From contig CAJFCV020000001.1 of assembly GCA_904066235.2 (NCBI GenBank), forward strand, positions 2,294,001-2,358,000: 64,000 nt of DNA, written 5' to 3'. The notes under the pieces are model-generated. The model saw only the letters and a list, made by a program, of their open reading frames with translations. It ran no database searches and had not been told where the DNA came from. A program made the translations under genes and the position numbers. The DNA comes from Bursaphelenchus xylophilus. Its lineage: Eukaryota; Nematoda; Chromadorea; Rhabditida; Aphelenchoididae. How positions within the stretch are numbered: position 1 is the first letter of the stretch; each line of letters begins with the position of its first letter. Below, piece by piece: positions 1 through 10,031 of the stretch.

Positions 1-3000
1 AGCTCCGACAGCTCAGATGATGAACCGCCTAAGAAGCTCGCGAAGCCAGTTCTAGCTCAGAGCAAGTTAATTTGTCTTGTCTTATTTTATCTTTAGATGG
101 TACGAAGAACTCCAAACCGGCCCAGTCCAGCTCGAGCTCCGATGACAGTTCAGATGAGGAACCTGTAAAGAAAGCACCGGTGAAGGCCGCCACCCCCGTC
201 ACCAAACCGACCCAGTCCAGCTCGGAGGATTCTTCCGAAGATGAACCACCAAAGAAGGTAGCCAAACCAGTTCCAGCTCAAAGTAAGTTTTTTTTCATGT
301 TCTATTTGATCTTTAGGTTCAGCTAAACCTAGCCCTACGAAGCCAGCTGCTAAAGCCGCTCCGAAGAAGGTGGAGTCTGATTCCGATGACAGTTCAGATG
401 AAGAACCTGTAAAGAAATCACCGGTGAAGTCGACCCCGATAAAACAAGTCATAAAGCCGACCCCAAAGAAAGATTCGAGCTCAGATGACAGTTCGGACGA
501 AGAGCCAGCAAAGAAAGCCCCAGTAAAGGCCACTCCCGTTAAACAAGCCGCCAAACCGACTCCCAAGAAAGATTCCAGCTCGGATGACAGTTCGGATGAA
601 GAACCTGTAAAGAAAGCACCGGTGAAGGCTGCCACCCCCGTCGCCAAGCCGGCCCAGTCCAGCTCGGAGGATTCTTCCGAAGATGAACCATCAAAGAAGG
701 TCGCCAAACCAGTTCCAGCCAAAAGTACGTTCGGTTTTCTTCTTTTGTTTGCTTTTGGGGAATATTTTCCAGAAAAGAAAGTCATAAGAAAATTTTATTT
801 TCTTCCAGTAAACATAATTTTGTAAAAGGAAGGGACGGAAGTAGTTAAAATGAGTAATAAGTTATTTTACTAGTAAAACATGCTAAGTGTTAATGTAAAG
901 TAGTGTTTTTAGTGGTGTTTTGAGGAAATACTCAAAATAGAGGTAATCAACAGTGCTCATTTTGAAAATAATTCTCGTTTGTTGTGGTTTTTAACTTTTT
1001 GTGGGCAAAGAGTGTGGTGAAGAGTACATCGACGGCCTTTCTTTGTCATCTTCTGCACAGAGAAGAACATTGACGAAATACAATGCCAAAAACTACTTAT
1101 ATTCATCGGGAACAAAAGATATTCAAGAAGAAAACATGAGAGAATTCATTAAAGTCTTTTAAGACATGTCTGAATAGATTGTCCCATGTTTTCTTCTTGA
1201 ATATCTTGTTCCCGTTGAATGCAAGTAGTTTTTGGCATTGTCTTTTGCCAATGTTCTTCCCGGCGCAGAAGAAGAAAAAGAAAGGCTGTCGATGTACGCT
1301 TCATCACACTCTTTGACCCCGAAAAGGTGGAAATCACTATAAATGGGATTTTTTTCAAAATCAGCACTGTCGATTACGTCTATTTGGAGTATTTCCTCAA
1401 AAAACCACTAAAACACTGCTTTGCATTAATACTTATCATGTTTTACAAATAAAGTTACTCATTACTCTTGTTGATTGCTTTTGTGTCTTACTTTTGTAAA
1501 ATTATGCTTTCTAGGAAAAAAATTATTTTTCTACAATTCGCTCTTCTGGCAAATGTCTTTTATACTGGGGGAAAATATAGACGCTTTTATTTTTAGATGC
1601 TACAACGAAACCAGCTGCCAACCCCGCCGCTAAGCCGATACTGTCCAGCTCGGAGGATTCTTCCGATGATGAACCATCAAAGAAGGTCGCCAAGCCAGTT
1701 CCAACTCAAAGTAAGTTTATTTGTCTTTTTTTATTGATCTTTAGGTTCTGTAAAACCAATTGCAAAACCAGCTCCAAAGAAGGATTTGAGCTCGGATGAC
1801 AGTTCAGATGAGGAACCTGTAAAGAAAGCACCGGTGAAGGCCGCCACCCCCGTCACCAAACCGGCCCAGTCCAGCTCGGAGGATTCTTCCGAAGATGAAC
1901 CACCAAAGAAGGTAGCCAAACCAGTTCCGGCTCAAAGTAAGTTTATTTTTCTTCTTCTATTTGAGCTTTAGGTTCAGCTAAACCAAGTCCTTCAAAGCCT
2001 GCTGCTAAGGCTGCCCCGAAGAAGTTGGAGTCTGATTCCGATGACAGTTCAGATGAGGAACCTGTCAAGAAAGCACCAGTGAAGGCAACTCCTGTAAAAC
2101 AAGTCGCAAAACCGACCCCAAAGAAAGATGCGAGCTCCGATGACAGTTCGGATGAGGAACCTGTAAAGAAAGCACCGGTGAAGGCTGCCACCGCCGTCGC
2201 CAAGCCGGCCCAGTCCAGCTCGGAGGATTCTTCCGAAGATGAACCATCAAAGAAGGTAGCCAAACCAGTTCCGGCTCAAAGTAAGTTTATTTTTCTTCTT
2301 CTATTTGAGCTTTAGGTTCAGCTAAACCAAGTCCTTCAAAGCCTGCTGCTAAGGCTGCCCCGAAGAAGTTGGAGTCTGATTCCGATGACAGTTCAGATGA
2401 GGAACCTGCCAAGAAAGCACCAGTTAAGGCCACTCCGGTTAAACAAGCCCCAAAACCAGCTCCCAAGAAATCATCGAGCTCCGATGACAGTTCAGACGAA
2501 GAGCCTGTAAAGAAAGCACCGGTGAAGGCTGCCACCGCCGTCGCCAAGCCGGCCCAGTCCAGCTCGGAGGATTCTTCCGAAGATGAACCATCAAAGAAGG
2601 TCGCCAAGCCAGTTCCAGCTCAAAGTAGGTTGATTTTTCTTGTTTATTTGATCTTTAGGTACGGCTAAACCCAGTCCTACGAAGGCCGCTGCGAAGAAGA
2701 AGTTGGAGTCTGATTCCGATGACAGCTCAGATGACGAACCAGTAAAGAAATCACCAGTTAAAGCGGCTCCGGTTAAGCAAGCCCCGAAACCGACCCCAAA
2801 GAAAGATTCCAGCTCCGATGACAGTTCAGATGAAGAGCCAGTCAATAAAGCACCAGTAAAGGCAACTCCGGTTAAACAAGTCACAAAACCGACTCCAAAG
2901 AAAGATTCGAGCTCCGATGACAGTTCAGACGAGGAACCGCCAAAGAAACTCGCCAAGCCCGTTCCAGCTCAAAGTAAGTTATTTTTTCTTGTTTTATTTG

Positions 3001-5313
3001 ATGTTTAGATGGCACAAATAACGTAAAACCTGCTGCTAAGGCCGCTCTGAAGAAGGTGGAGTCTGATTCCGATGACAGTTCAGATGAGGAACCTGTCAAG
3101 AAAGCACCAGTGAAGTCGACTCCGGTTAAACAGGTCACAAAACCGACCCCTAAGAAAGATTCGAGCTCAGATGATAGTTCAGATGAAGAGCCAGTAAAGA
3201 AAGCACCAGTAAAGGCCACTCCGGTTAAACAGGTTACAAAACCGACCCCCAAGAAAGATTCCAGCTCCGACAGCTCAGATGATGAACCGCCTAAGAAGCT
3301 CGCGAAGCCAGTTCTAGCTCAGAGCAAGTTAATTTGTCTTGTCTTATTTTATCTTTAGATGGTACGAAGAACTCCAAACCGGCCCAGTCCAGCTCAGAGG
3401 ATTCTTCTGAGGATGAACCATCAAAGAAGGTCGCCAAGCCAGTTATAGTTCAAAGTAAGTTTTTTTTTGTTTTATTTTATTTGTTTTTTAGATGGTACGA
3501 AGAGCGTGAAGCCTGCTGCCAAGGCCGCTCCGAAGAAGGTGGAATCTGATTCCGATGACAGTTCAGACGAGGAACCTGTAAAGAAAGCACCAGTGAACGC
3601 GACTCCGGTTAAACAAGTCACAAAACCGACCCCTAAGAAAGATTCGAGCTCCGATGACAGTTCAGATGATGAGCCACCTAAAAAGGTCGCCAAGCCAGTT
3701 CCAGCTCAAAGTAAGTCCACGTTTCTTGTCTTATTTATGTTTAGATGGTACAAAGAACGTGAAACCAGCTGCCAACTCCGTCTCCAAGCGGGCCCAGTCC
3801 AGCTCGGAGGATTCTTCCGATGATGAACCACCAAAAAAGGTCGCCAAGCCAGTTCTCGCTCAAAGTAAGCTTATTCTTCTTGCTTTATTTGATGTTTAGA
3901 TGGCACAAGTAACGTGAAACCAGCTGCCAAGCCCGCCTCCAAGCCGGCCGTTTCCAGCTCGGAGGATTCTTCTGATGATGAACCACCAAAGAAGGTCGCC
4001 AAGCCAGTTCCAGCTCAAAGTAAGACCATTTTTCTTGTTTTATTTTACTGTCTTTAGATGGTACAAAGAACTCCAAGCCGGCCAAGTCCAGCTCGGAGGA
4101 TTCTTCTGAGGACGAACCCTCATTTGTGACATCAACTCCACTTAATTCATCAGTAAGAAAATCAGAACCCAGAAATCTGAAGAGGAAGCTGGAGGAGTGT
4201 TCGGATGGAAGCGAAGAGCCAGTAATGAAGAAAAGCGGAGGTGGTGATGCCTTTGAGAATAACAACGGAAGCTTCAAGCCTAAGGTAATGCTATATTTTG
4301 GAATTTTTCGAAATCTTTGGGTTGAAAATTGTTTTTGTAGACGCTCTGAAAAATGTAGAGCCTTTGATTTTTATCGAAATTTTATATTTTATTTTTGGTT
4401 AATGTAATATTTTCTTGATTTACTTTTTGAGTAGATACACAGAGTGTTTCATGAAATTTTCGACAAAGCTTTTTGCGGAAAGCTTAGGGCTTGCGGCTTT
4501 ACAAAAGCCCTGAGATATTTGAAAAAACATTGTGGAAAATTTCTTGAAACGCCCTGTATTCAACTCAAAAATAAAAACCAGTAAAAATTACATTAACTTG
4601 GAACTGAAAAAGATCATTCTTTGGATTTCCGAGTGCACAGCGTTCTGTACTTTTTTGGAATGATTCCGACACCGATTTTTACGAATTTTTCTAAAATAGC
4701 CCGCATCCACTTCTTCTAAGAGATCTGCCTAAGGGCAATCTTTAGCGCCGAAAATCCAAAGTCGGTCATTTTTCAGCGTTGGTTACAAATTTCTTTTTCC
4801 ATATTAATTTACGTAAGTTGTATCGTTGGAAAGATCTATCTTTACTCTAAAAGCACTGCAAATTTTACACTTCAATCTTACAGTATTCCCTCGCGACACC
4901 CGCGTAAATGCGGGCTATTTTAGAAAAATTCGAAAAAATCGGTGTCGGAATCATTCCAAAAAAAGTACAGAACGCTGTGCGAGTGTAGTTTTAGTTTTAT
5001 TTTACTAGCTAATTTTATATTAATTTTACATTATTGGTATTTTCAGAGAAGCAGCTCGCCATTCCGAAGAGTTCGCTCTACGAAACATGAGGTCGATGAG
5101 AAGTTCAGAGACAACTCATATAATGTAAGTTCGCTGGAAATGTCTAGTAATACTTGATTTCAGCCCCATGATGCCTGGGGGTCAAAAGCCGCCAAGGACC
5201 TGGGCGCAGTTCGCGGCCGCAACTTCCGCCATGAGAAGACCAAAAAGAAGCGCGGAAGCTACGCCGGCGGTCGTATTTCGATGGAAGTCAACTCTATAAA
5301 GTTTGATGAGTAA
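1..5313 (+). CDS. dao-5: Nopp140/NOLC1-like nucleolar phosphoprotein, 5' end outside window
   Basis: Nopp140 family proteins are nucleolar/Cajal-body chaperones of snoRNPs and RNA polymerase I. Exons: 1-61, 97-282, 317-724, 1597-1710, 1745-1936, 1972-2280, 2316-2624, 2659-2973, 3009-3323, 3359-3454, 3492-3710, 3745-3864, 3900-4019, 4058-4284, 5047-5124, 5164-5313, giving 1072 residues in the window. The body alternates acidic serine blocks ([10 protein letters not shown] type) with basic Lys-Pro-Ala blocks, as in the family. The last two exons encode the SRP40 C-terminal domain (FRRV, then [34 protein letters not shown]), which clinches the family. Repeat-region introns are 34-38 nt except 725-1596, and all are phase 1, so exons can be added or lost without a frameshift. 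The introns at 62-96 and 3324-3358 are GC-AG. The N-terminal LisH part must lie upstream. It is longer than the human protein (about 700 residues). Confidence 0.93.
845..1475. repeat. foldback (inverted-repeat) element in Nopp140 intron 3
   Basis: The left arm (about 845-1130) and right arm (about 1190-1475) are diverged reverse complements. Examples are AAATACTCAAAATAGA at 925 against the reverse of TCTATTTGGAGTATTT near 1378, and AAGATATTCAAGAAGAAAAC near 1118 against GTTTTCTTCTTGAATATCTT near 1188. It fills most of the only long intron in the repeat part of the gene. Confidence 0.8.
4635..4985. repeat. inverted-repeat element in Nopp140 intron 14
   Basis: ACAGCGTTCTGTACTTTTTT at about 4637 is matched by its reverse complement AAAAAAGTACAGAACGCTGT at about 4959. 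The match continues inward through GGAATGATTCCGACACCGAT to GCCCGCAT. The arms are about 75 bp with about 200 bp between them. Confidence 0.8.
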
Positions 5314-5419
5314 GGAGTTTTTTTTTGTTATATCCACTTGTCGATTATTTCGTTGTTATCCCGTTACAATTTGACGGATTAGTACTCTTAACCTGTTGAA
5401 TTTGCTAATCGTTTTCGTT

Positions 5420-5425
5420 AATAAA
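5420..5425 (+). terminator. candidate poly(A) signal of the Nopp140-like gene
   Basis: AATAAA lies 107 bp after the stop codon, before the convergent neighbour ends at 5560. Confidence 0.5.
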
Positions 5426-5559
5426 AAATTGTTGTTGAAAAAGAGTCTTAGCTGAAAATTTCGGTTGGTACCTCAAGTACAATATTTTTAGTTTACTGAA
5501 ATTGAACTTTTTTGAAGAAAAATTTTATTTTTATTCGCAAAAAACTCAAATGATTTGGT

Positions 5560-6909
5560 TTAGTCCCCGAGTTCTTCGCTGTAGGAGGTATTCGTTGAGC
5601 TGAACGGAGACGAAAGCATAGAATCGGGCGAACGGCCTTCGCAGGTTCCCAAGGAACTGCTTTCAGTACTAGAACTGGATTCACTAGTCGTTTTGTCAGC
5701 GCTCTCCGCTGTTTTCGTTTCCATTTCTTCCGTGTTCTCTAAACCCATCGCATTTACTCCAGCGATAAGACTTGAGTACTGTAAGGGGTTGAATTAGAAA
5801 AAAACGGGGTCGAAGAGAAATTTTACGAAAATTTGGCGCATATTTTGGTGAAAATGGGCAAAAATTAAGGTTAAAATTTTCTAAGACATGAGAGATTTTT
5901 TGGTTCACGCTTTGCAGAAATTGTCGAGATTTTTAGGCCGAAAGTTGACAAAAAATTGTCATTTTTTCCCGTTGATAGGTGAAAAATCGTCAATTTTTTT
6001 CCAACTTTCGACCTAAAAATCCCGATAGTTTCTGCAAAGTGTGAGCCAAGAATCTGTCATGTCCTAGAAAATTTTAATCTTTATTTTTGCCCATTTCGAT
6101 CAAAATTTGAGGGTCAAATTGCTCCTAATTAGTCGCAAAAACGCCCTCACCTTTGCCTGCCTTTTCTCCGCCATTTCGGAAATCCGATTCTCCACCATTT
6201 TCACATTGTTCTCGAAGCGTTTCTGATAATCGGCGTACTGAAAAAGGCAGGAAAAATTAGATTTTTTTTTGATTTTTTTTTGACCTACCGATTTCTTGTA
6301 CTTTTCTCTCAACGATATGATGAAATGATTGTCGGTTGGGCCGCTGTTGAGGTACTGAAATGATTCGTTGATCAGACGATTTACGAATTATTTTTAGAAG
6401 AAAATTATTTTAAAATTCTAATCCAAAATTTGCGCCGAATTTTGTCATAATTGAACAGATAAAATTTCGGCAATCTCACGTAAAATTCAACCCACATAAT
6501 GCTGTTTGATAGAGTTGCGAATATCGACCTCAAACGCGGGGAAAACAGAGACTCGGCCGGACTGGAGATCCGCTTCCAAGACCTCACAGTAGCGCTTCAA
6601 TCGAACGTAGTCGTAGATGACGGCCCAGTCCAATTCCGGATCCGCCAACATGGTCTCGAAGATTGCGGCGTAATCCGACTCTTGGGTTGGCTCACTGAAA
6701 GTCGAGTTTGTTTTTTGGTCAAAAGAAAAGTTGATAATAACTGGTAAGGCGAATTTTCATCCGATCGCCAATAAAAAAATTTCGAAAACTCACACATCCA
6801 GATCAAAATTGGGCAAATAATTGATGGGGACGTGGTCCTCGACCACTTCTTTTACCCATGAATGGAATGATTGGTCTTTTCCATTCGTCGCCGCGGAACT
6901 ATCGACCAT
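5560..6909 (-). CDS. uncharacterised helical protein, 228 residues
   Basis: Exons on the minus strand: 6909-6794, 6694-6496, 6354-6289, 6237-6151, 5778-5560. Phases 2, 0, 0, 0 all close in frame. The start is MVDSSAATNGK in an AAAATGG context. The chain runs through FHSWVKEVVEDHVP, DYAAIFETMLADPELDW, VIYDYVRLKRYCEVLEADLQ and SLREKYKKSYADYQKRF to a probable coiled coil KRFENNVKMVENRISEMAEK, then a Ser/Thr-rich acidic tail ending SYSEELGD. There is no signal peptide or membrane segment, so it is probably cytosolic or nuclear. I do not recognise the family. The helix pattern around residues 50-120 made me think of an RGS-type fold, but I cannot support that. It converges with the Nopp140 gene, with only 246 bp between stop codons. 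Confidence 0.75.
5800..6120. repeat. palindromic element in last intron of the 228-residue protein gene
   Basis: The arms meet near 5965. TTCACGCTTTGCAGAAATTG (about 5902) mirrors the diverged CAGTTTCTGCAAAGTGTGAGCC-type sequence near 6030-6047. The outer ends match around AAAATTTTAATCTTTATTTT. The wording resembles the internal part of element family A. Confidence 0.7.
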
Positions 6910-7009
6910 TTTCGGGGCTTGAGAAGGACCAAAATGGCGAAGAAAATTTTTTTTTTTGAAATTCCATTTTTTTGCAATTCCATCCTTTGTAACTCTTATT
7001 AGTAAGATT

Positions 7010-7290
7010 TTCATAAACTGCATGGACATTTTTTTCGCGCTCCGCACCGTGCACAAAAATCCGATGCGGCGAAATATCGCTGCGTCGGAGCCATCAATTT
7101 GCACAGTGCAAACGGATTGTTTCGAGGTTTGCACTGTGCAAAATGTGGAAAATTCTTTTCGCACTGTGCGGCGAAATATCGCTGCGCCGTAAGCAAGTTT
7201 CAGCCACGTCGCTGCGGCGGCGCCAGGAATTTGCACAGTGCAAACGTCTGTTTTTGAGGTTTGCACGGTGCGAAAAGTTTTCGCAGCAAA
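7010..7290. repeat. GCACAGTGC-rich repeat upstream of the 228-residue gene
   Basis: Alternating TTTGCACAGTGCAAAC and TTTGCACGGTGCGAAAA blocks are separated by GCGGCGAAATATCGCTGCG. The left end CATAAACTGCATGGACATTT matches, inverted, the right end of the element at 17725-18135, so this is probably a partial copy of the same family. Confidence 0.7.
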
Positions 7291-7525
7291 GTTTTGGGAA
7301 AGACATTTTTTTTTGGTTCGACTTACCCAATGAACAGAAGATGGCCAGACTGAGAAAAGCATGTGTACCAAGTGGGCTGTCAAGATCAACAACCGACAAA
7401 CAGGGAAAGTTCTGCTCGACAACGGGCTTCAAGAAAACGGCTTCGATAAATAGTAATCAAAAACATAAAAAAAAAATTTCAGAAAGAAAAACGGCCAAAA
7501 AACGATGCGCAATTCAAAAAAATTG

Positions 7526-7531
7526 TTTATT
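7526..7531 (-). terminator. poly(A) signal of the Ly6-like gene
   Basis: AATAAA on the minus strand, 26 bp past the stop codon. Confidence 0.6.
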
Positions 7532-7556
7532 TAAAAACCATCGAGTAATATGAACT

Positions 7557-8946
7557 CTAGATGGTCATCACAAAGAGCGCGGCGAAGAGAGGCACGGTGA
7601 AGAACAGGATGGATCCGGGGCTTCCGTTGCAGAGATGGGTGTTGCATACGCAAGCTTCTTCAGTGACACTGCGTCCCCGGAGAGTCAAACTGTCTCTTTT
7701 AGCGCAGCTGGGAGTTTTTGCAAGGTCACTGCTTTCTAGACATCCTCGGACGATGGCTTTTCCTTGTTTTCCAATTGCACTAACCTTAAGGCAACCGTTC
7801 GGGCAGTCCGTCTGCTCGTGGCCATCACGTTTGAAACAGGCAGTTCCCTGATTTTCGAGGGCATTACCTTCTTCGTCTTTCCCTTCACTGTTCATGCAAC
7901 TGTAGCATTTTACCGAGTGGGTGGAATCGACTGAAATGGAAAGAAATATAACACAAATAAAATATTATAAAAGGTCCAACTTCATGACACAATGAAAAGC
8001 AAGCAGTCATCTAACACGGGAAGTACCCCAAGTGCGACGCTCAGATTTTTTGAAAATTTTGCAACACGTCAGGCATCAACTAAAGATCAATTCTTGAAAG
8101 TTTTAGCTCGCGCTCTGCGTGCGCCGTCGAGATATCGAACGATTTTTGCCGCCGAGAGAGCACGCTAAACGTGGAGAGCGGTCAGAGGGAAAACGTTTTT
8201 TGGCCATAACTTTGGCAGTTTCGTGCGGAAAAAATAGATTTTTTGTGGAAACATTACTCTTTATGTCAGAAATAAGCATGAAACTTTTCGTGCGGAAATT
8301 CGGTAAAAAGTCCTAAATTTTCGCCGACTTTCGATCTAAAAATCTCGGCTGTTTCTGCAAAGCGCGAGCTAGGATTCTCGCATATATTTTAGAAAAAATT
8401 ACTCTAAATCTGCGCCAAGTTTCATCAAAATCTGAGCGCCGCACTTGGGGTACTTCCCTTGTAAACTAAGATTTATAAACCTGTGAAAAATTTAGCGAAA
8501 GTGGTTTATATAGGACTTGTCAACTTCCGATTTATTTTCTCCCCTAAAACCGGAAATTGGGCAGCTAATTTTTACATGTCCCTGATCAGCACAATTTTTC
8601 GGATTTTTTGACATATGTCCCGTCAAAAAGTAGGAGTCCCCATAAAAGTGTTTTCCTTGTAAAACAACTAAAATATTACAAAAGTTTTAAGTGCATCCAA
8701 AACATAGTGAAAAGCAAGCATTAATCTAAGGCTCAACATGGCTGAGAAACCCGCTGGCTATGTATAAACAAATGCCAAAAGACTTGGGATCGAAATAAAT
8801 CAAAAATTTTTGGTTGGGCCAAAACCCGAGTCTTGAAATCAGCAGTCAAGATATTTTGGAACCCACGATTTACTACCAACCTCCATAACAACGGACAAAG
8901 ACTTACCCAAGCAGACGAGAAGTGCCAACGCCAGAAGAGTCTTCAT
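7557..8946 (-). CDS. Ly6/uPAR-like three-finger GPI-anchored protein, 137 residues
   Basis: Two exons: 8946-8907 (MKTLLALALLVCL, signal peptide) and 7930-7557, joined in phase 1 through a 976 bp intron. The mature part has the Ly6 spacing: CYSC at the N-terminus, then ACF, DCPNGC, RGC, SC, ACVC and the terminal LCN. The final ~20 residues (ILFFTVPLFAALFVMTI) are hydrophobic right after CNGSPG, as expected for a GPI-attachment signal. Such proteins sit on the outer cell surface and act as ligands or receptor modulators. The specific role cannot be read here. The short first exon is placed by the hydrophobic leader and a GGGTAAGT donor. An element A copy and half of an element H sit in the intron. 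Confidence 0.85.
8018..8460. repeat. element A, full copy in Ly6-like intron
   Basis: Terminal inverted repeats are GGGAAGTACCCCAAGTGCGA at the left and the matching GCACTTGGGGTACTTCCC at the right. The termini continue inward as CGCTCAGATTTT. The interior has CGAGATAT and CTCTCGGCGGC-type motifs shared by the other copies. Confidence 0.85.
8465..8675 (-). repeat. element H, single arm
   Basis: It matches one arm of the element at 59203-59794, for example GGGCAGCTAA, CCTGATCAGCACA, ATGTCCCGTCAAAAAGTAGG and CCATAAAAGTG. The partner arm and the tRNA-like core are missing. Confidence 0.7.
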
Positions 8947-9174
8947 CTTGAGCGACGAGCAACGAAAAAATCGAGGGAGCGACCGTCCCAAGCAACGTCT
9001 TTCACGCGAATGACCGCAAGAATGTTGAAAGGCCTGATTTTGACTCCATTCAAATTTCCCACTTAGTGCAATATTTGAATAAAATTTGAGTTTTGGGAAA
9101 ATCATCTTTTTTCACAAGGAAAGCATGTAAAAATTGGTTGCAATTTTGGTCGAATGACATGCTTTTGACCTCAC

Positions 9175-9500
9175 AATTGTCAGGTTTGCACCGTGCGAAA
9201 AGAGAAAAATTTTCAGCCGCGTCGCTGCGACGAAGCCAGGAATTTGCACAGTGCAAACAGCCTTTTTTGAAGTTTGCACGGTGCGAAAAGTTCAAAATTC
9301 TTTTCGCACTGTGCGTTAGCGACAAGCGTGAGAAAAAGTTCAAAATGCACTGTGCGGTGAAACGTCGCTGCGACTAAGCCAGGAATTTGCACAGTGCAAA
9401 CAGCCTTTTTTGAAGTTTGCACGGTGCGAAAAGTTCAAAATGGTTTTCGCACTGTGCGTTAGCGACAAGCGTGAGAAAAAGTTCAAAATGCACTGTGCGA
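9175..9500 (+). repeat. two tandem GCACAGTGC-type units upstream of the Ly6-like gene
   Basis: A block of about 140 bp, GAATTTGCACAGTGCAAACAGCC to GCGTTAGCGACAAGCGTGAG to AAAATGCACTGTGCG, occurs at about 9240-9360 and again at about 9382-9498 with few differences. Confidence 0.8.
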
Positions 9501-9529
9501 AAGAAAAAAAAGTGCCATGAACTTTACGA

Positions 9530-10031
9530 AACTACTAACAAACATTTTTTTTCGTATCCAACCTCCAACTCAACATGAATTTTCAGTATTTATCATTTAT
9601 CAGGCAATTACATTATTAGATTGAGAATGAGACGAGTCTTATTACAAGGTTCAGCGGAGGTTTATAAACTGTTTCTTACAACTTTTGGCTACAAACCGAA
9701 GACACACAAATGCGGATTTACAATCGGGGCAGGAAAATAAAAAATGTTCGACAGTTGCCCTCAGGGCATGAGCCAATTTTTGTCCGTGTTTTATCCAAAA
9801 AAAATCTCGAAAAAATCAATTTCCACAATTTTCAAATTAATTCTCCAGCGGAAAAAATCGTCTGTCCTGGGGGCAAGTCCCTGAAGATTGCAAAAAAGTT
9901 GCAAAATTCCGTAAGCATTGCACTTTTTTCGATTTTTTTCGTTTCCGAACATTAGAGAGGGAGACCAAGAGGGATTTGAAAGTGATATGCGTTGGGTTGG
10001 GGGGCTCGGCCCCTCGATGGATCGTTGGGTT
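9530..10031. other. spacer between the Ly6-like and tropomodulin genes
   Basis: I see no open coding exon here. The region past the tropomodulin stop at 10032 probably holds its 3' UTR, but no AATAAA is obvious within 200 bp. Confidence 0.5.

Noticed and set aside
29..3899. Long minus-strand frames with Ser/Glu-rich and Phe/Gly-rich repeats
   Set aside because: They are antisense shadows of the Nopp140 repeat exons, open only because the repeat period is a multiple of three. They lack splice continuity, and the plus-strand SRP40 domain fixes the true strand.
6790..7422. N-terminal extension of the 228-residue protein to 7422
   Set aside because: The upstream frame runs through GCACAGTGC repeats. 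The ATG at 6909 has good context and starts non-repeat sequence.
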